Assembly (NCBI RefSeq): GCF_020181615.1
Contig: NZ_CP084029.1
Location: 952,856 to 1,016,855 of the forward strand
Origin: [Mycobacterium] crassicus
GTDB lineage: Bacteria; Actinomycetota; Actinomycetes; Mycobacteriales; Mycobacteriaceae
DNA: 64,000 bases
Reading direction: 5' to 3'
Positions 49,488-59,475 of the stretch are shown one piece after another. How positions within the stretch are numbered: the stretch's first letter is position 1; each line of letters starts with the position of its first letter. The notes beneath the pieces were generated by a model that was given only the letters and a program-made list of their open reading frames with translations, was not told where the DNA came from and ran no database searches. A program made the translations under genes and the position numbers.

Positions 49488-50978
49488 TCAGCCGGGCAGC
49501 CCGATCCGGCGATAGCGCTCCAGCCGGGCGGCCAGCCGCTCGTCGTCGGGTATCCCGCGCAACCCGGCCAGCTCCGCCGCAATCGCCGTCGACATCCGTT
49601 TCACGAAATCGATCGGCTCGTCGGCGGCATCCGGGTGCTCGCCCACGATCACGTCGACGATCCCGTGCGCCAACAGATCCGCCGACCGGATGCCCTGGGC
49701 GGCCGACAGTTCCGGGGCATGGGCGGTGTCGCGGAACACGATGGCGCTGGCGCCCTCCGGCGGTAACGGAGCCAGCCAGCCGTGCAGTGCCGCCAGCACC
49801 CGATCCGCCGGCACCATCGCCAGGGCGGGACCACCGCTGCCCTGACCGAGCAGCACCGACACCGTCGGCACGTCCAAGGTGACCAGCTCCGCCAGGCAGG
49901 CCGCGATCTGGGCCGCCAGGCCGTCCTGCTCGGCTTCGGCGGACAGCGCCGGCCCGGCGGTGTCGATCACCAGCACCAGGGGCAGTCGCAGGCCGGCCGC
50001 CAGCGCCATGCCGCGCCGCGCCTCCCGCAGTGCCGCGGGCCCGACGATCCCGCCGACCCGGCGCTGCTGTCCCAGCACGACGGCCGGCTGGCCGCGGAAC
50101 CGGGCCAGCGCCAGCAGCGTGGTCGCCGCCTCGCCGCGGCCGGTCCCCGACAGCAGCACCCGCTCGGTGGCCCCGTGCCGCAGTAGAAAACCCACCCCCG
50201 GCCGATCCGGGCGCCGCGACGCGCACACCGAATCCCACGCCGGGACGTCGGGGAATATGCGGCTCTCCTCCGTCGAGCCTCGCTGAACCGCCGGGGCCGG
50301 TCCGGGCTCGTCGGCCAACACCCGCAGCGCCCGCTCGCAGGTGCGGCGCAACCACTTCACCGGGATCACGCCGTCGATCACACCGTGGTCCTGCAGGTTC
50401 TCGGCGGTCTGCACGCCCGGCGGGAACGGCGCCCCATAAAGCTGCTCGTAGACCCGCGGACCCAGGAATCCGATCAGCGCCCCCGGCTCGGCCAGGGTGA
50501 TGTGGCCCAGCGACCCCCAGGAGGCGAACACCCCGCCGGTGGTGGGATGGCGCAGGTAGACCAGGTAGGGCAGGTGCGCTCGCTTGTGCAGCTCGACCGC
50601 GGCGGCGATCTTCACCATCTGCAGGAACGCGACGGTGCCCTCCTGCATGCGGGTGCCGCCGGAGCTCGGGGAGGCCAGCAGCGGCAGCCGTTCGGCGGTG
50701 GCCCGCCCGATCGCGGCGGTGATCCGCTCGGCGGCCGCCACCCCGATCGACCCGGCCAGGAAGTCGAAGTCGCTGGCGATCACCGCGACCCGTCGGCCGT
50801 TGATCCGGCCCGCGCCGGTGATGACGGCCTCGTCGCGGCCGGTGGCGGCCCGGGCCGCGGCCAGCTCGGCGGCGTAGTCGGCACTGATCGGCACGATCAG
50901 CGGCTCGGCGTCCCAGCTGACGAAGGAGCCGGGGTCCAGCACCGCATCGCGCAGTTCGTCGGCCCCGGTCCGGCTCAC
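49488..50978 (-). CDS. accD3: Acyl-CoA carboxylase beta-subunit AccD3
   Basis: A 496-residue carboxyltransferase. The N-domain has [47 protein letters not shown] and [21 protein letters not shown]. The C-domain has [44 protein letters not shown], and [17 protein letters not shown]. Length equals the recalled Rv0904c (495 aa). The linker between the domains (residues about 228-239) contains a copy of the DNA repeat also found in tandem in the hydrolase gene. It is divergent from echA6 with 27 bases between. Confidence 0.9.
   Translation of the reverse strand: MSRTGADELRDAVLDPGSFVSWDAEPLIVPISADYAAELAAARAATGRDEAVITGAGRINGRRVAVIASDFDFLAGSIGVAAAERITAAIGRATAERLPLLASPSSGGTRMQEGTVAFLQMVKIAAAVELHKRAHLPYLVYLRHPTTGGVFASWGSLGHITLAEPGALIGFLGPRVYEQLYGAPFPPGVQTAENLQDHGVIDGVIPVKWLRRTCERALRVLADEPGPAPAVQRGSTEESRIFPDVPAWDSVCASRRPDRPGVGFLLRHGATERVLLSGTGRGEAATTLLALARFRGQPAVVLGQQRRVGGIVGPAALREARRGMALAAGLRLPLVLVIDTAGPALSAEAEQDGLAAQIAACLAELVTLDVPTVSVLLGQGSGGPALAMVPADRVLAALHGWLAPLPPEGASAIVFRDTAHAPELSAAQGIRSADLLAHGIVDVIVGEHPDAADEPIDFVKRMSTAIAAELAGLRGIPDDERLAARLERYRRIGLPG
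50263..50295 (-). repeat. Single copy of the 57-bp repeat core within accD3
   Basis: On the minus strand these 33 bases match 32 of 33 bases around the first unit of the tandem repeat at 52861-52893 (CCCGGCGGTTCAGCGAGGCT and onward through GAGGAGAG). Here they encode [10 protein letters not shown] in the accD3 linker, while in the hydrolase they encode GSARLDEGE, so the shared sequence is DNA and not a protein motif. One mismatch lies at GACGGAGG versus GACGAAGG. Confidence 0.75.
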
Positions 50979-51005
50979 ACTTCGAGGCTAATAGGCTGGG
51001 ATCTC

Positions 51006-51737
51006 ATGATCGGTGTTACCCGCGACGAAGCCGTCACCACTATCGAGATGCAGCGCCCCGAGCGGCGCAACGCGCTGAACTCCCAGCTCGTCACCGAACT
51101 GCGGGAGGCGATCATCGACGCCGCCACCCACGACGTCCGGGCGATCGTGCTGACCGGGCAGGGCACCGTGTTCTGCGCCGGCGCCGACCTGTCCGGCGAC
51201 GCGTTCGCCGCCGACTACCCCGACAAGCTGGTCGCCCTGCACCAGAGCATCGCCGAGGTGCCGGTGCCGGTGATCGGGGCGATCAATGGGGCCGCGATCG
51301 GTGCCGGCCTGCAGTTGGCGATGGTCTGCGACCTGCGGGTGGTGGCCCCCGAGGCCTACTTCCAGTTCCCGGTGGCCCGCTACGGCCTGGCGTTGGACAA
51401 CTGGAGCATCCGCCGGCTCTCGACGCTGGCCGGTTACGGGCGGGCGCGGGCGATGATGCTCACCGCCGAGAAGCTGACCGCCGACGACGCCCTGCTGACC
51501 GGCATGGCGAATCGGATCGGCACCCTGGCCGATGCGCAGGCCTGGGCGCGCGAGATCGCCGGGTTGGCGCCCCTGGCGCTGCAACACGCCAAGCGGGTGC
51601 TCAACGACGACGGCGCCTACGAGGAGCAGCTTCCGGTGCACAAGGAACTGTTCGACCGGGCCTGGTCCAGTCAGGACGTCGTCGAGGCTCAGGTGGCGCG
51701 CGTCGAGAAGCGCCCGCCGAACTTCCAGGGCGCCTAG
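51006..51737 (+). CDS. echA6: EchA6-type crotonase-fold protein, catalytic Glu missing
   Basis: A 243-residue crotonase-fold protein ([52 protein letters not shown]). The two catalytic glutamates of enoyl-CoA hydratases correspond to Gln in LQLAM and Val in FPVARYG, so hydration is not expected. In M. tuberculosis EchA6 binds acyl-CoA and works with MmpL3 in mycolate export rather than catalysis; same length (243 aa), same neighbour. It matches Rv0905. Confidence 0.88.
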   Translation: MIGVTRDEAVTTIEMQRPERRNALNSQLVTELREAIIDAATHDVRAIVLTGQGTVFCAGADLSGDAFAADYPDKLVALHQSIAEVPVPVIGAINGAAIGAGLQLAMVCDLRVVAPEAYFQFPVARYGLALDNWSIRRLSTLAGYGRARAMMLTAEKLTADDALLTGMANRIGTLADAQAWAREIAGLAPLALQHAKRVLNDDGAYEEQLPVHKELFDRAWSSQDVVEAQVARVEKRPPNFQGA

Positions 51738-51749
51738 CGGGCGCGCGGT

Positions 51750-51796
51750 GATCGCAAACGCGGCGGAGCCGGGTGCAGCGGGTCACCGCCATAAAC
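51750..51796. repeat. 47-bp dispersed repeat, copy B, after echA6
   Basis: These bases (GATCGCAAACGCGGCGGAG to the final AAAC) match 39 of 47 positions with the copy at 18078-18124. It lies between the echA6 stop and the start of the hydrolase gene, and in the same orientation relative to the upstream gene as copy A. It contributes most of the 67-base gap. Confidence 0.65.
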
Positions 51797-51804
51797 TGGC
51801 GGGC

Positions 51805-53184
51805 ATGCTGCGCGGAGCATTACGGCTGGCGATGGGGACGGCCACCCTGGCGGCCGGCGGCTGGACCCTGCGTGCTCTGCGCGGCACGCCCGGCGCACTG
51901 GGCGCCGCGCCCGCCGAGATCCACGCGGTGGCGGCTCGGTCGAGGCACTACCGCGACGGGATCTTCCACAACCTCGAACGCGCCGTGATGTTCAGTGTGG
52001 ACCGCCAACAGCAGGCCATGGTGCTGCGGGAACTGATCGGTGACCGAGCAGCCGGCTACCCGCCCGCCCCGGTCCCGCTGGTGCAGCCCGACTTCGGCGG
52101 CGTCGCCGCATCGCTGGCCGTCACCTGGCTGGGCCACGCGACGGCACTGGTCGAGGTCGACGGCTACCGCGTCCTGACCGACCCGCTGTGGAGTGATCGC
52201 TGCTCGCCGTCGGATGCGGTGGGCCCCAAGCGCCTGCATCCGCCGCCGGTGGAACTGTCGGCGTTGCCCGCGGTGGACGCGATCGTCATCAGCCACGACC
52301 ACTACGACCACCTGGACATCGACTCCGTCACCGCGCTGGCCCGCAGCCAGCGGGCGCCGTTCGTCGTCCCGCTGGGGGTCGGTGCGCACCTGCGGGCGTG
52401 GGGCATCCCCGCCGCCCGAATCATCGAACTGGACTGGGACGAGCGCACCACGCTCGGCGAGCTGAGGTTGACCTGCACCCCGGCCCGGCACTTCTCCGGG
52501 CGGTTCCTGACCCGCAATCTGACGCTGTGGGCGTCGTGGGTGATCGCCGGTCCCCAACACCGGGTCTACTTCGGCGGTGACAGCGGATACACCACCGGCT
52601 TCGGAAAGATCGGTGCCGAGCACGGTCCGTTCGACCTGACCCTGCTGCCGATCGGCGCCTACAACACCGCCTGGCCGGATGTGCACATGAACCCGGAGGA
52701 GGCGGTCCGCACGCATCTGGACCTCAACGGCGGACCCGGCGGGACCCTGGTGCCCATCCACTGGTGCACGTTCCGGTTGGCGCCCCACCGCTGGAGCGAG
52801 CCGGTGGAGAGGTTGCTGGTCGCCGCCGAGGATGCCGGAGTGGCCGTGGTGGTGCCCAAGCCCGGCGGTTCAGCGAGGCTCGACGAAGGAGAGGTGAAGC
52901 TGGAACCGCCGCGTGAGCCGAGCGGTTCAGCGAGGCTCGACGAAGGAGAGGTGAAGCTGGAACCGCCGCGTGAGCCGAGCGGTTCAGCGAGGCTCGACGA
53001 AGGAGAGGTGAAGCTGGAACCGCCGCGTGAGCCGAGCGGTTCAGCGAGGCTCGACGAAGGAGAGGCGAAGCTGGAGCCGCCGCGTGAGCCGAGCGGTTCA
53101 GCGAGGCTCGACGAAGGAGAGGCGAAGCTGGAGCCGCCGCATAAGCCCGGCGTAGCCGCGACGGCGTCGTGGTGGAGGCTGTAG
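51805..53184 (+). CDS. NAPE-PLD-like metallo-beta-lactamase hydrolase with repeat tail
   Basis: A 459-residue protein, started at ATG (MLRGALRLAMGT); the earlier GTG in the same frame lies in the 47-bp repeat. A membrane-near N-terminus, then the metallo-beta-lactamase fold: WLGHATALVEVDGYRVLTDPLW, the HxHxDH motif in VISHDHYDHLDID, RHFSGRF, and a YFGGDSGYTTGFGKIG region, with VPIHWCTF. This pattern is NAPE-hydrolysing phospholipase D-like. Residues from about 355 on are five copies of a 19-residue unit (GSARLDEGEVKLEPPREPS). I recall Rv0906 as about 372 aa, close to this protein without the tail. Confidence 0.82.
   Translation: MLRGALRLAMGTATLAAGGWTLRALRGTPGALGAAPAEIHAVAARSRHYRDGIFHNLERAVMFSVDRQQQAMVLRELIGDRAAGYPPAPVPLVQPDFGGVAASLAVTWLGHATALVEVDGYRVLTDPLWSDRCSPSDAVGPKRLHPPPVELSALPAVDAIVISHDHYDHLDIDSVTALARSQRAPFVVPLGVGAHLRAWGIPAARIIELDWDERTTLGELRLTCTPARHFSGRFLTRNLTLWASWVIAGPQHRVYFGGDSGYTTGFGKIGAEHGPFDLTLLPIGAYNTAWPDVHMNPEEAVRTHLDLNGGPGGTLVPIHWCTFRLAPHRWSEPVERLLVAAEDAGVAVVVPKPGGSARLDEGEVKLEPPREPSGSARLDEGEVKLEPPREPSGSARLDEGEVKLEPPREPSGSARLDEGEAKLEPPREPSGSARLDEGEAKLEPPHKPGVAATASWWRL
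52867..53151 (+). repeat. Five tandem 57-bp units at the 3' end of the hydrolase gene
   Basis: Units start at 52867, 52924, 52981, 53038 and 53095, each 57 bases (19 codons). Units 1-3 are identical or nearly so; units 4-5 share substitutions (GAGGCGAAG for GAGGTGAAG, GGAGCCG for GGAACCG), and unit 5 also changes its end, so units diverge in order. Each unit has imperfect inverted ends (GGTTCAGC and GCTGGAACC). The array is in frame and codes an acidic/basic extension. Confidence 0.95.
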
Positions 53185-53188
53185 CGCC

Positions 53189-54760
53189 ATGATCAGGCGG
53201 GCGGCTGTCGCCGGGGCCGCGTTGTTGGCGGCTGCGTTGACCGCGTGTGCTCCGACGGCGGCTCCGCGCGCGCTGCCCGACACCCCGCCCAACGAGGTGT
53301 CGGGGGTGGACATCCCCGGCGGGCGCGTCGATGCGGCGGTGGCCGAACTCGACCACCTGGCACGGGATCTGATCGACTCGACCGGCATACCCGGGCTCGC
53401 CGTCGCGGTGGTGCATGGCGGTAAAACGTTGTACGCCGATGGCTTCGGTGTTCGAGACACCCGCAATGGTGATGGCCCGGACAATGCGGTGAACGCCGAC
53501 ACGGTGTTTCAGCTGGCCTCGGTGTCCAAGTCGGTCGGGGCCACCGTGGTGGCGCAACAGGTCGGTGCGGGCACCATCGCCTGGGACACCCCGGTGGTGA
53601 CCCAGCTGCCGTGGTTCGCCCTGTCCGACCCGTACGTGACCGAGCACGTCACCGTCGCCGACCTGTACGCGCACCGCTCCGGGCTACCCGACCATGCCGG
53701 TGACCGGCTCGAAGACCTGGGCTACAGCCGCCGGGAAGTGCTGGAGCGGCTCAAATATCTACCGCTGGAGCCGTTTCGCAGCAACTACGACTACACCAAC
53801 TTCGGGCTGACCGCCGCTGCAGAGGCGGTCGCCAGCGCCGCCGGCACGCCCTGGGATCAGCTGTCGGCCGACGTGTTGTACGGGCCGCTGGGCATGACGG
53901 CGACCAGTTCCCGCCACGCCGACTTCATCGGCCGGTCCAACCGCGCGGCCACCCACGTCAAGGTCGGAGACCGCTACCAGCCGCGGTACCAACGCAATCC
54001 GGACGCCCAGTCGCCGGCCGGAGGCGTCAGTTCCTCGGTGAACGACATGGCGCGCTGGTTGGCCATGGTGCTGGCCGGCGGCAGCTACGGCGGTACCCGG
54101 ATCGTCGCTCCCGAAGCGTTGCTGCCCGCGATCACCCCGCAGGTGATCAGCGCCCCCGCCGGCGTCGGGACCGCCCGGCCGGGTTTCTACGGCCACGGAT
54201 TCAACGTCTCGATCACGGCGGCGGGACGCACCCAGTTCGGCCACTCGGGTGCCTTCCTGTTGGGCGCGGCGACGGCGTTTTCGGCGCTGCCGTCGCAGGA
54301 TCTCGGGATCATCGTGCTGACCAACGCCGCCCCGATCGGGGTTCCCGAGACATTGATCGCCCAATTCCTGGATCTGGTGCAGTACGGCGAGATCCGCGAG
54401 GACTGGGCCGGGCTGTACCGACAGGCGCTGACACCGATGTCGCAACCGGAAGGGGAGCTGATCGATACGGCGCCGCCGGCCCATCCGACACCCGCCCGCG
54501 CGTTGTCCGACTACGTCGGGCAGTACACCAACCCCTATTGGGGGCAGGCCGCGATCACCGCGGATCACGGTGCGCTGGAGCTGGCGCTGGGGCCGCAACC
54601 TCAGCGGTTCCGGTTGACCCACTTCGACGGGGACACCTTCACCTTCGCCTTGCAGGGCGAGAACGCCGCGGACGGAACGATATCCAAGGCCGAGTTCAGC
54701 CAGGACGCGTTGACCCTGGAGTACTTCGATCACGACAAGCTGGGAAGGTTCACCCGTTGA
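53189..54760 (+). CDS. Serine hydrolase lipoprotein (beta-lactamase/PBP family)
   Basis: A 523-residue protein. Lipoprotein signal with lipobox LTAC ([12 protein letters not shown]). The beta-lactamase class C/esterase fold has the SxxK motif in [16 protein letters not shown], the YxN motif in [16 protein letters not shown], and a late [14 protein letters not shown] (KTG-like position occupied by HSG). A C-terminal beta-rich domain follows. Related proteins are esterases or D-aminopeptidases; the substrate is not known. Matches Rv0907. It starts four bases after the hydrolase stop and is overlapped by ctpE. Confidence 0.85.
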   Translation: MIRRAAVAGAALLAAALTACAPTAAPRALPDTPPNEVSGVDIPGGRVDAAVAELDHLARDLIDSTGIPGLAVAVVHGGKTLYADGFGVRDTRNGDGPDNAVNADTVFQLASVSKSVGATVVAQQVGAGTIAWDTPVVTQLPWFALSDPYVTEHVTVADLYAHRSGLPDHAGDRLEDLGYSRREVLERLKYLPLEPFRSNYDYTNFGLTAAAEAVASAAGTPWDQLSADVLYGPLGMTATSSRHADFIGRSNRAATHVKVGDRYQPRYQRNPDAQSPAGGVSSSVNDMARWLAMVLAGGSYGGTRIVAPEALLPAITPQVISAPAGVGTARPGFYGHGFNVSITAAGRTQFGHSGAFLLGAATAFSALPSQDLGIIVLTNAAPIGVPETLIAQFLDLVQYGEIREDWAGLYRQALTPMSQPEGELIDTAPPAHPTPARALSDYVGQYTNPYWGQAAITADHGALELALGPQPQRFRLTHFDGDTFTFALQGENAADGTISKAEFSQDALTLEYFDHDKLGRFTR

Positions 54761-57171
54761 CAACAGTGCGCACTGAAGGCCTCACCGACGCCGAAGTCGC
54801 CCAGCGGGTCGCCGACGGCCAGACCAACGACACCCCGGTCCGCGCCGCGCGCAGCGTGCGCGAGATCATCCGGGCCAACGTCTTCACCCGGATCAACGCG
54901 ATCCTGGGGGTGCTGCTGGCCATCGTGCTCACCACCGGATCGCTGATCAACGGCCTGTTCGGTCTGCTCATCGTGTTCAACAGCGTCATCGGCATGGTGC
55001 AGGAGATCCGGGCCAAACAGACGCTGGACAAGCTGGCCATCGTCGGGCAGGCGAAACCGTCGGTGCGCAGGCAGTCCGGCACCCGGGCGCTGCCGTCCGG
55101 CGAGGTGGTGCTCGGTGACATCATCGAGCTCGGTCCCGGCGACCAGATCGTCGTCGACGGCGACGTCGTCGAGGAATCCGACCTGGAGATCGACGAGTCC
55201 CTGCTGACCGGTGAAGCCGATCCGATCGGCAAAGGCGTTGGCGACCATGTGATGTCGGGCAGTTTCGTGATCTCCGGCAGCGGCGCCTACCGGGCCACCA
55301 AGGTGGGGCGTGACGCGTACGCGGCCAAGCTGGCCGAGGACGCCAGCAAGTTCACCCTGGTCAAGTCCGAACTGCGCAACGGCATCAACCAGATCCTGAA
55401 GTTCATCACCTACCTGCTGATCCCGGCCGGGCTGTTGATCATCTACACCCAGCTGTTCACCACCGACGTCGGCTGGCGTGCGTCGGTGCTGGCGATGGTC
55501 GGCGCCCTGGTCCCGATGGTTCCCGAGGGCCTGGTGCTGATGACCTCGCTGGCGTTCGCGGTCGGGGTGGTGCGGCTGGGACAGCGGCAGTGCCTGGTGC
55601 AGGAACTGCCCGCGATCGAGGGGCTGGCCCGCGTCGACGTGGTCTGCGCCGACAAGACCGGCACCCTCACCGAGAACGGCATGCGGGTGTCCGAGGTCGT
55701 CGAACTCGCGGGCGCCGAAGGCCTTCCGGTACATCAGGCGCTGGCTGCGCTGGCGGCCGCCGATGCCCGGCCCAACGCCAGCATCCAGGCCATCGCTGAG
55801 GCGTTCTCCACGTCGCCGGGCTGGCCATCGAGTGCCGTGGCGCCGTTTAAGTCGGCCACCAAGTGGAGCGGGGTCTCCTTCGCCGAGCGCGGCAACTGGG
55901 TGATCGGGGCTCCCGACGTGCTGCTCGAGCCGTCGTCGGCGCCCGCCGTACAGGCCGAGCAGATCGGGGCGCGGGGCCTGCGGGTGCTGCTGCTGGGTTT
56001 TTGTGACCGCTCCGTCGATGCCCCGGACGCGCCCGGTCGGGTCACCCCGGCCGCCCTGGTGGTGCTGGAGCAGAGAGTGCGGGTCGACGCGCGCGAAACC
56101 TTGGATTACTTTGCCGCCCAGGATGTCTCGGTGAAAGTGATCTCCGGTGACAACGCGGTCTCGGTGGGCGCGGTGGCCGAGGAGCTCGGGCTGTCCGGTG
56201 GCGCGATGGACGCGCGCCGGCTTCCCTCCGAGCCGGATCAACTGGCCGACGCACTGGAGGACCACACCGTGTTCGGCCGGGTCCGCCCGGACCAGAAGCG
56301 GGCTATGGTGCATGCCCTGCAGGCACGCGATCACACGGTGGCGATGACCGGCGACGGCGTCAACGACGTGCTGGCACTCAAGGACGCCGACATCGGCGTC
56401 GCGATGGGTGCAGGTAGTCCGGCGGCGCGCGCGGTGGCGCAGATCGTGTTGCTGGACAACAAGTTCGCCACCCTGCCCTACGTGGTGGGCGAGGGCCGTC
56501 GGGTGATCGGCAACATCGAGCGGGTGGCGAACCTGTTCTTGACCAAGACGGTGTATTCGGTGCTGCTCGCCCTCTTGGTCGGTCTGGTCGGGTTGGCTTC
56601 GGCGCTGTTCGGGACCGAACCGCTGCTGTACCCGTTCCAGCCGATCCACGTCACCGTCGCCGCATGGTTCACCATCGGGATTCCGTCGTTCATCCTGTCG
56701 CTGGCGCCGAACAACGAGCGGGCGCACCCCGGATTCGTCCGCCGGGTGATGAGCGGGGCGCTGCCGGCCGGCCTGGTGGTGGGCGTCGCCACGTTCTCCT
56801 CCTACCTGCTGGCGTACCGGGGCAGTGAAGCGACCGCGGTGCAGCAGATCCAGGCATCCACCACCGCTCTGATCACCCTGTTGGCCACTGCCGGGTGGGT
56901 GCTGGCCGTTGTGGCGCGGCCCTATCAGTGGTGGCGGCTGACATTGGTGATCTGCTGCGGCCTGGCCTATGTGGGGATCTTCGCGATCCCGCTGGCCCGA
57001 GAGAAGTTTCTGCTGGACCCGTCCAATGTCGCGCTGACGTCGATGGCACTCGGCATCGGTGCGCTGGGCGCCGGCGTCATCGAGGCCATGTGGTGGGCGC
57101 GCGGTGTCATGCTCGGTGAACGGCCGAAGTTGTGGCGGGAGCCGGCAACGGCCACAATGACCGGTCGATAA
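54757..57171 (+). CDS. ctpE: P-type cation ATPase CtpE
   Basis: An 804-residue P-type ATPase. Actuator motif [15 protein letters not shown], phosphorylation motif [14 protein letters not shown], nucleotide-binding loop with [18 protein letters not shown], hinge [22 protein letters not shown], and about 10 membrane segments. CtpE mediates calcium uptake in M. smegmatis. I choose the TTG start that overlaps the upstream TGA (TTGA), because a GGGAAGG ribosome-binding site lies eight bases before it; a GTG nine bases downstream is the alternative. Length fits Rv0908 (797 aa recalled). Confidence 0.92.
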   Translation: MTTVRTEGLTDAEVAQRVADGQTNDTPVRAARSVREIIRANVFTRINAILGVLLAIVLTTGSLINGLFGLLIVFNSVIGMVQEIRAKQTLDKLAIVGQAKPSVRRQSGTRALPSGEVVLGDIIELGPGDQIVVDGDVVEESDLEIDESLLTGEADPIGKGVGDHVMSGSFVISGSGAYRATKVGRDAYAAKLAEDASKFTLVKSELRNGINQILKFITYLLIPAGLLIIYTQLFTTDVGWRASVLAMVGALVPMVPEGLVLMTSLAFAVGVVRLGQRQCLVQELPAIEGLARVDVVCADKTGTLTENGMRVSEVVELAGAEGLPVHQALAALAAADARPNASIQAIAEAFSTSPGWPSSAVAPFKSATKWSGVSFAERGNWVIGAPDVLLEPSSAPAVQAEQIGARGLRVLLLGFCDRSVDAPDAPGRVTPAALVVLEQRVRVDARETLDYFAAQDVSVKVISGDNAVSVGAVAEELGLSGGAMDARRLPSEPDQLADALEDHTVFGRVRPDQKRAMVHALQARDHTVAMTGDGVNDVLALKDADIGVAMGAGSPAARAVAQIVLLDNKFATLPYVVGEGRRVIGNIERVANLFLTKTVYSVLLALLVGLVGLASALFGTEPLLYPFQPIHVTVAAWFTIGIPSFILSLAPNNERAHPGFVRRVMSGALPAGLVVGVATFSSYLLAYRGSEATAVQQIQASTTALITLLATAGWVLAVVARPYQWWRLTLVICCGLAYVGIFAIPLAREKFLLDPSNVALTSMALGIGALGAGVIEAMWWARGVMLGERPKLWREPATATMTGR

Positions 57172-57199
57172 GGTCGCGCCGGGCGAAAGGACGCAACTC

Positions 57200-57412
57200 A
57201 TGGGATTTCTGGATAAGGCCAAGGGCCTGCTGGCGCAGAACGCCGATAAGGTCGAGCAGTTCGCCGGCCAGGCCATCGACAAAGCCGGTGACCTGGTCGA
57301 CGACAAGACCGGCGGCAAGTTCGCCGGTGTCGTCGACAAGGCGCAGGAAGCGGCCAAGGACGCCGCCAAGAAGGCTCTCGCCGACGGCGACAACACGCCT
57401 GAGCAGAGCTGA
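57200..57412 (+). CDS. Small helical protein, putative antitoxin partner
   Basis: A 70-residue lysine/alanine-rich helical protein starting MGFLDKAKGLLAQNADKVEQ, a pattern shared with a mycobacterial antitoxin annotated as Rv0909. An AAAGGA site precedes the ATG by eight bases. The SRPBCC gene starts four bases after its stop. Rv0909-Rv0910 are described as a toxin-antitoxin pair in M. tuberculosis; the general sequence character (amphipathic, like CsbD-type stress proteins) leaves other roles open. Confidence 0.65.
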   Translation: MGFLDKAKGLLAQNADKVEQFAGQAIDKAGDLVDDKTGGKFAGVVDKAQEAAKDAAKKALADGDNTPEQS

Positions 57413-57415
57413 CAT

Positions 57416-57853
57416 ATGGCCAAGCTCTCCGGATCCATCGACGTCCCGCTGCCTCCCGAGCAAGCCTGGGCGCACGCCTCGGATCTGTCGCGCTACAAGG
57501 AGTGGCTGACCATTCACCGGGTGTGGCGCAGCGTCCTGCCGGAGACGCTCGAGAAGGGCACCTCGCTCGAATCGATCGTCGAGGTCAAGGGCATGCCCAA
57601 CAAGATCAGGTGGACGATCGTGAACTACAAGCCGCCGACGGGGATGACCCTCAACGGCGACGGCAAGGGCGGCGTCAAGATCAAGCTGCTCGCCAAGGTC
57701 GCGCCGGCCGACGACGGCGCCAGGGTCAGCTTCGACGTACACCTGGGTGGGCCGGCGCTGTTCGGCCCGATCGGCATGTTGGTGGCCGCCGCGCTGCGCA
57801 GCGACATCAACGAGTCGCTGCGCAGGTTCGTCACGGTCTTCGCGCCGGCTTAG
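57416..57853 (+). CDS. SRPBCC protein, putative toxin partner
   Basis: A 145-residue START-like protein: MAKLSGSIDVPLPPEQAWAH, DLSRYKEWLTIHRVWRS, EVKGMPNKIRWTIV and a C-terminal helix SLRRFVTVFAPA. Fold as in other SRPBCC proteins of the window, but sequence distinct. It is arranged with the small upstream gene as Rv0909-Rv0910, where the second gene is the reported toxin. No nuclease or kinase motif is visible, so toxicity is not predictable from sequence. Confidence 0.7.
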   Translation: MAKLSGSIDVPLPPEQAWAHASDLSRYKEWLTIHRVWRSVLPETLEKGTSLESIVEVKGMPNKIRWTIVNYKPPTGMTLNGDGKGGVKIKLLAKVAPADDGARVSFDVHLGGPALFGPIGMLVAAALRSDINESLRRFVTVFAPA

Positions 57854-57866
57854 TCGGTTGCACGCA

Positions 57867-58283
57867 GTGGCCCGCGTCCACCCCGGTTGGCTCGTCGCAC
57901 TGTTCGCCGCGATCCTGTCGGTCAGTGCGTGGCTGCCGTGGCTGTCCACCTCGGCCAACGGCGGCGGGCACGCCAGTGCCATCGGGGGCAGTGTCGGCGG
58001 CATCGTGCTGCCGCCGCGCTTCGGTGTCGGCCAGTTGATCGTGCTGCTGTCCGCCGTTCTGCTGGTGGCGGGGGCGATGATCGGCCGGGGCCTGTTCAGC
58101 CGGTTGGCGGCCGTTGCCGCGCTGGTGATTTCACTGGGTATCGCCGCGCTGGGCGTCTGGTACTACCAGCTCAACGTGGTTGCGCCGATCAGCGCCGGCT
58201 ACGGGCTGTACATCGGTGCGGTCGCCGTGGCGGGCGCGCTGGGCTGCTCGGTGTGGGCGTTGGTGTCGGTCGTCAGGAGGTAG
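57867..58283 (+). CDS. Four-helix membrane protein
   Basis: A 138-residue protein started at a GTG (VARVHPGWLVALF) or a TTG nine bases earlier. Four hydrophobic segments (WLVALFAAILSVSAWLPWL, LIVLLSAVLLVAGAMIG, LAAVAALVISLGIAALGVW, GLYIGAVAVAGALGCSVWAL) fill the chain. No motif, family or function recognised. It stands downstream of the SRPBCC gene by 13 bases. Confidence 0.65.
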   Translation: MARVHPGWLVALFAAILSVSAWLPWLSTSANGGGHASAIGGSVGGIVLPPRFGVGQLIVLLSAVLLVAGAMIGRGLFSRLAAVAALVISLGIAALGVWYYQLNVVAPISAGYGLYIGAVAVAGALGCSVWALVSVVRR

Positions 58284-58332
58284 CCGGCGGTGCCGCCCGC
58301 CGCGTCGGCCACCACCACGGTCTCGGGCATGG

Positions 58333-59475
58333 TCACAGCCCCAGCGTCTTGGCGATGATGTCCCGCTGGATCTCGCTGGTGCCGCCGACGATGGTGCCGC
58401 CGACCGCCGCTCGCAGGAGTTCCTCCATGCCGTACTCGGCGGCGTACCCGGCACCGCCGAGCATCTGCACTCCGTCGAGCGCGGCACGTTTGGCCAGTTC
58501 GGTGGTCTTCAGCTTGACCATGGATGCCTCGCGGGGCAGCAGCGTCTCGGGGTTCTCGTCGACGCGCTGTGCGACGTCGTAGACCAGTAGCCGTGCGGCC
58601 TCCAGGTCGGTGGCCAGATCGGCGAGTCGGTGCGACAGCGCCTGAAACGATCCGACCGGCTTGCCGAACTGGGTGCGTTGGGTGACGTAGGCCAGCGTTT
58701 CGTCGAACGCACGCTGAGCCAGCCCCAGAAACATCGCGCCGATGATGACCCGCTCGATGTTGAGCCCGGCGATCAGCTGTGCCCAGCCCTGGCCCTCGAC
58801 CCCGACGAGGCGATCGTCGGGCACGAAGCAGTCGGTGAGGTAGACGTCGTTGACCTCCCGGCCGGCCATCGTCTCGATCTGGTGCAGGGCCAGGCCCGGC
58901 GTGTTGGTCGGTACTGAGAACATGGAGATGCCCTCGTGTTTGGCGCCACTGCGCGATGTTCGCGCCACCACGATGACGTAGTCGGCCAGATGCACGTTGG
59001 AACACCAGGTCTTTTGACCGTTGAGCACATAGCCGCCGTCGACCTTCTCCGCAGCGCAGGTCAGCGACGCGACATCCGACCCCGACCCCGGCTCGCTCAT
59101 CGCGATCGAGGTGACGTCGCCGCGCACCACGCCGGCGAGCACTTCGCGTTTGAGGGATTCGCCGGCGAACTTCAGGTAGGTGTGCGACACGATCAACGTG
59201 ACCGGGTAGCTGGACAGCGGCGCGCGGCCACGCGACATCGCCTCCACGAACAGGCAGGCATCGAACAGGCCGCCGCCGGACCCGCCGTAGGTCTCGGGGA
59301 TGGACAGGCCCAGCCAGCCCAGTTCGGCCATCTCGCGGGCGATGGCGTGGCTGTGCGCCTCGTTCCCACCGTCGGTGAGCGCCAGCCGCTGTTCACGGGT
59401 GTCGCAGTGTTTGACGCAGAAGTCGCGAACGGTTTGCACGAGGGCGTGCTGTTCCTCGGTGAGACGAAGGCTCAT
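58333..59475 (-). CDS. Acyl-CoA dehydrogenase
   Basis: A 380-residue flavoprotein of the acyl-CoA dehydrogenase family. Blocks: LRLTEEQHALVQTVRDFC, ELGWLGLSIPETYGGSGG, SIAMSEPGSGSDVASLT (FAD/substrate), VLNGQKTWCSNVHLADYVIV, TQFGKPVGSFQALSHRLAD, and C-terminal LGGAGYAAEYGMEELLRAAVGGTIVGGTSEI. The start ATG overlaps the SDR stop (ATGA). Third gene of a coupled monooxygenase operon, so its substrate is presumably an acyl-CoA from the same pathway. Confidence 0.9.
   Translation of the reverse strand: MSLRLTEEQHALVQTVRDFCVKHCDTREQRLALTDGGNEAHSHAIAREMAELGWLGLSIPETYGGSGGGLFDACLFVEAMSRGRAPLSSYPVTLIVSHTYLKFAGESLKREVLAGVVRGDVTSIAMSEPGSGSDVASLTCAAEKVDGGYVLNGQKTWCSNVHLADYVIVVARTSRSGAKHEGISMFSVPTNTPGLALHQIETMAGREVNDVYLTDCFVPDDRLVGVEGQGWAQLIAGLNIERVIIGAMFLGLAQRAFDETLAYVTQRTQFGKPVGSFQALSHRLADLATDLEAARLLVYDVAQRVDENPETLLPREASMVKLKTTELAKRAALDGVQMLGGAGYAAEYGMEELLRAAVGGTIVGGTSEIQRDIIAKTLGL

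Noticed and set aside
52867..53151. Interpretation of the 57-bp array as a CRISPR
   Set aside because: Units are contiguous without spacers, in frame, and no cas genes are near.
52724..53674. Minus-strand frame with [19 protein letters not shown] repeats over the tandem array
   Set aside because: It only mirrors the 57-bp repeat of the hydrolase gene on the other strand; no start signal or homologous motif.
58199..58330. Minus-strand 43-codon frame beginning MPETVVVADAAGG, three bases after the acyl-CoA dehydrogenase stop
   Set aside because: It lies mostly antisense to a supported membrane protein gene, has no motif and no neighbour that would explain it; possibly a gene remnant, but the evidence is too thin to list.
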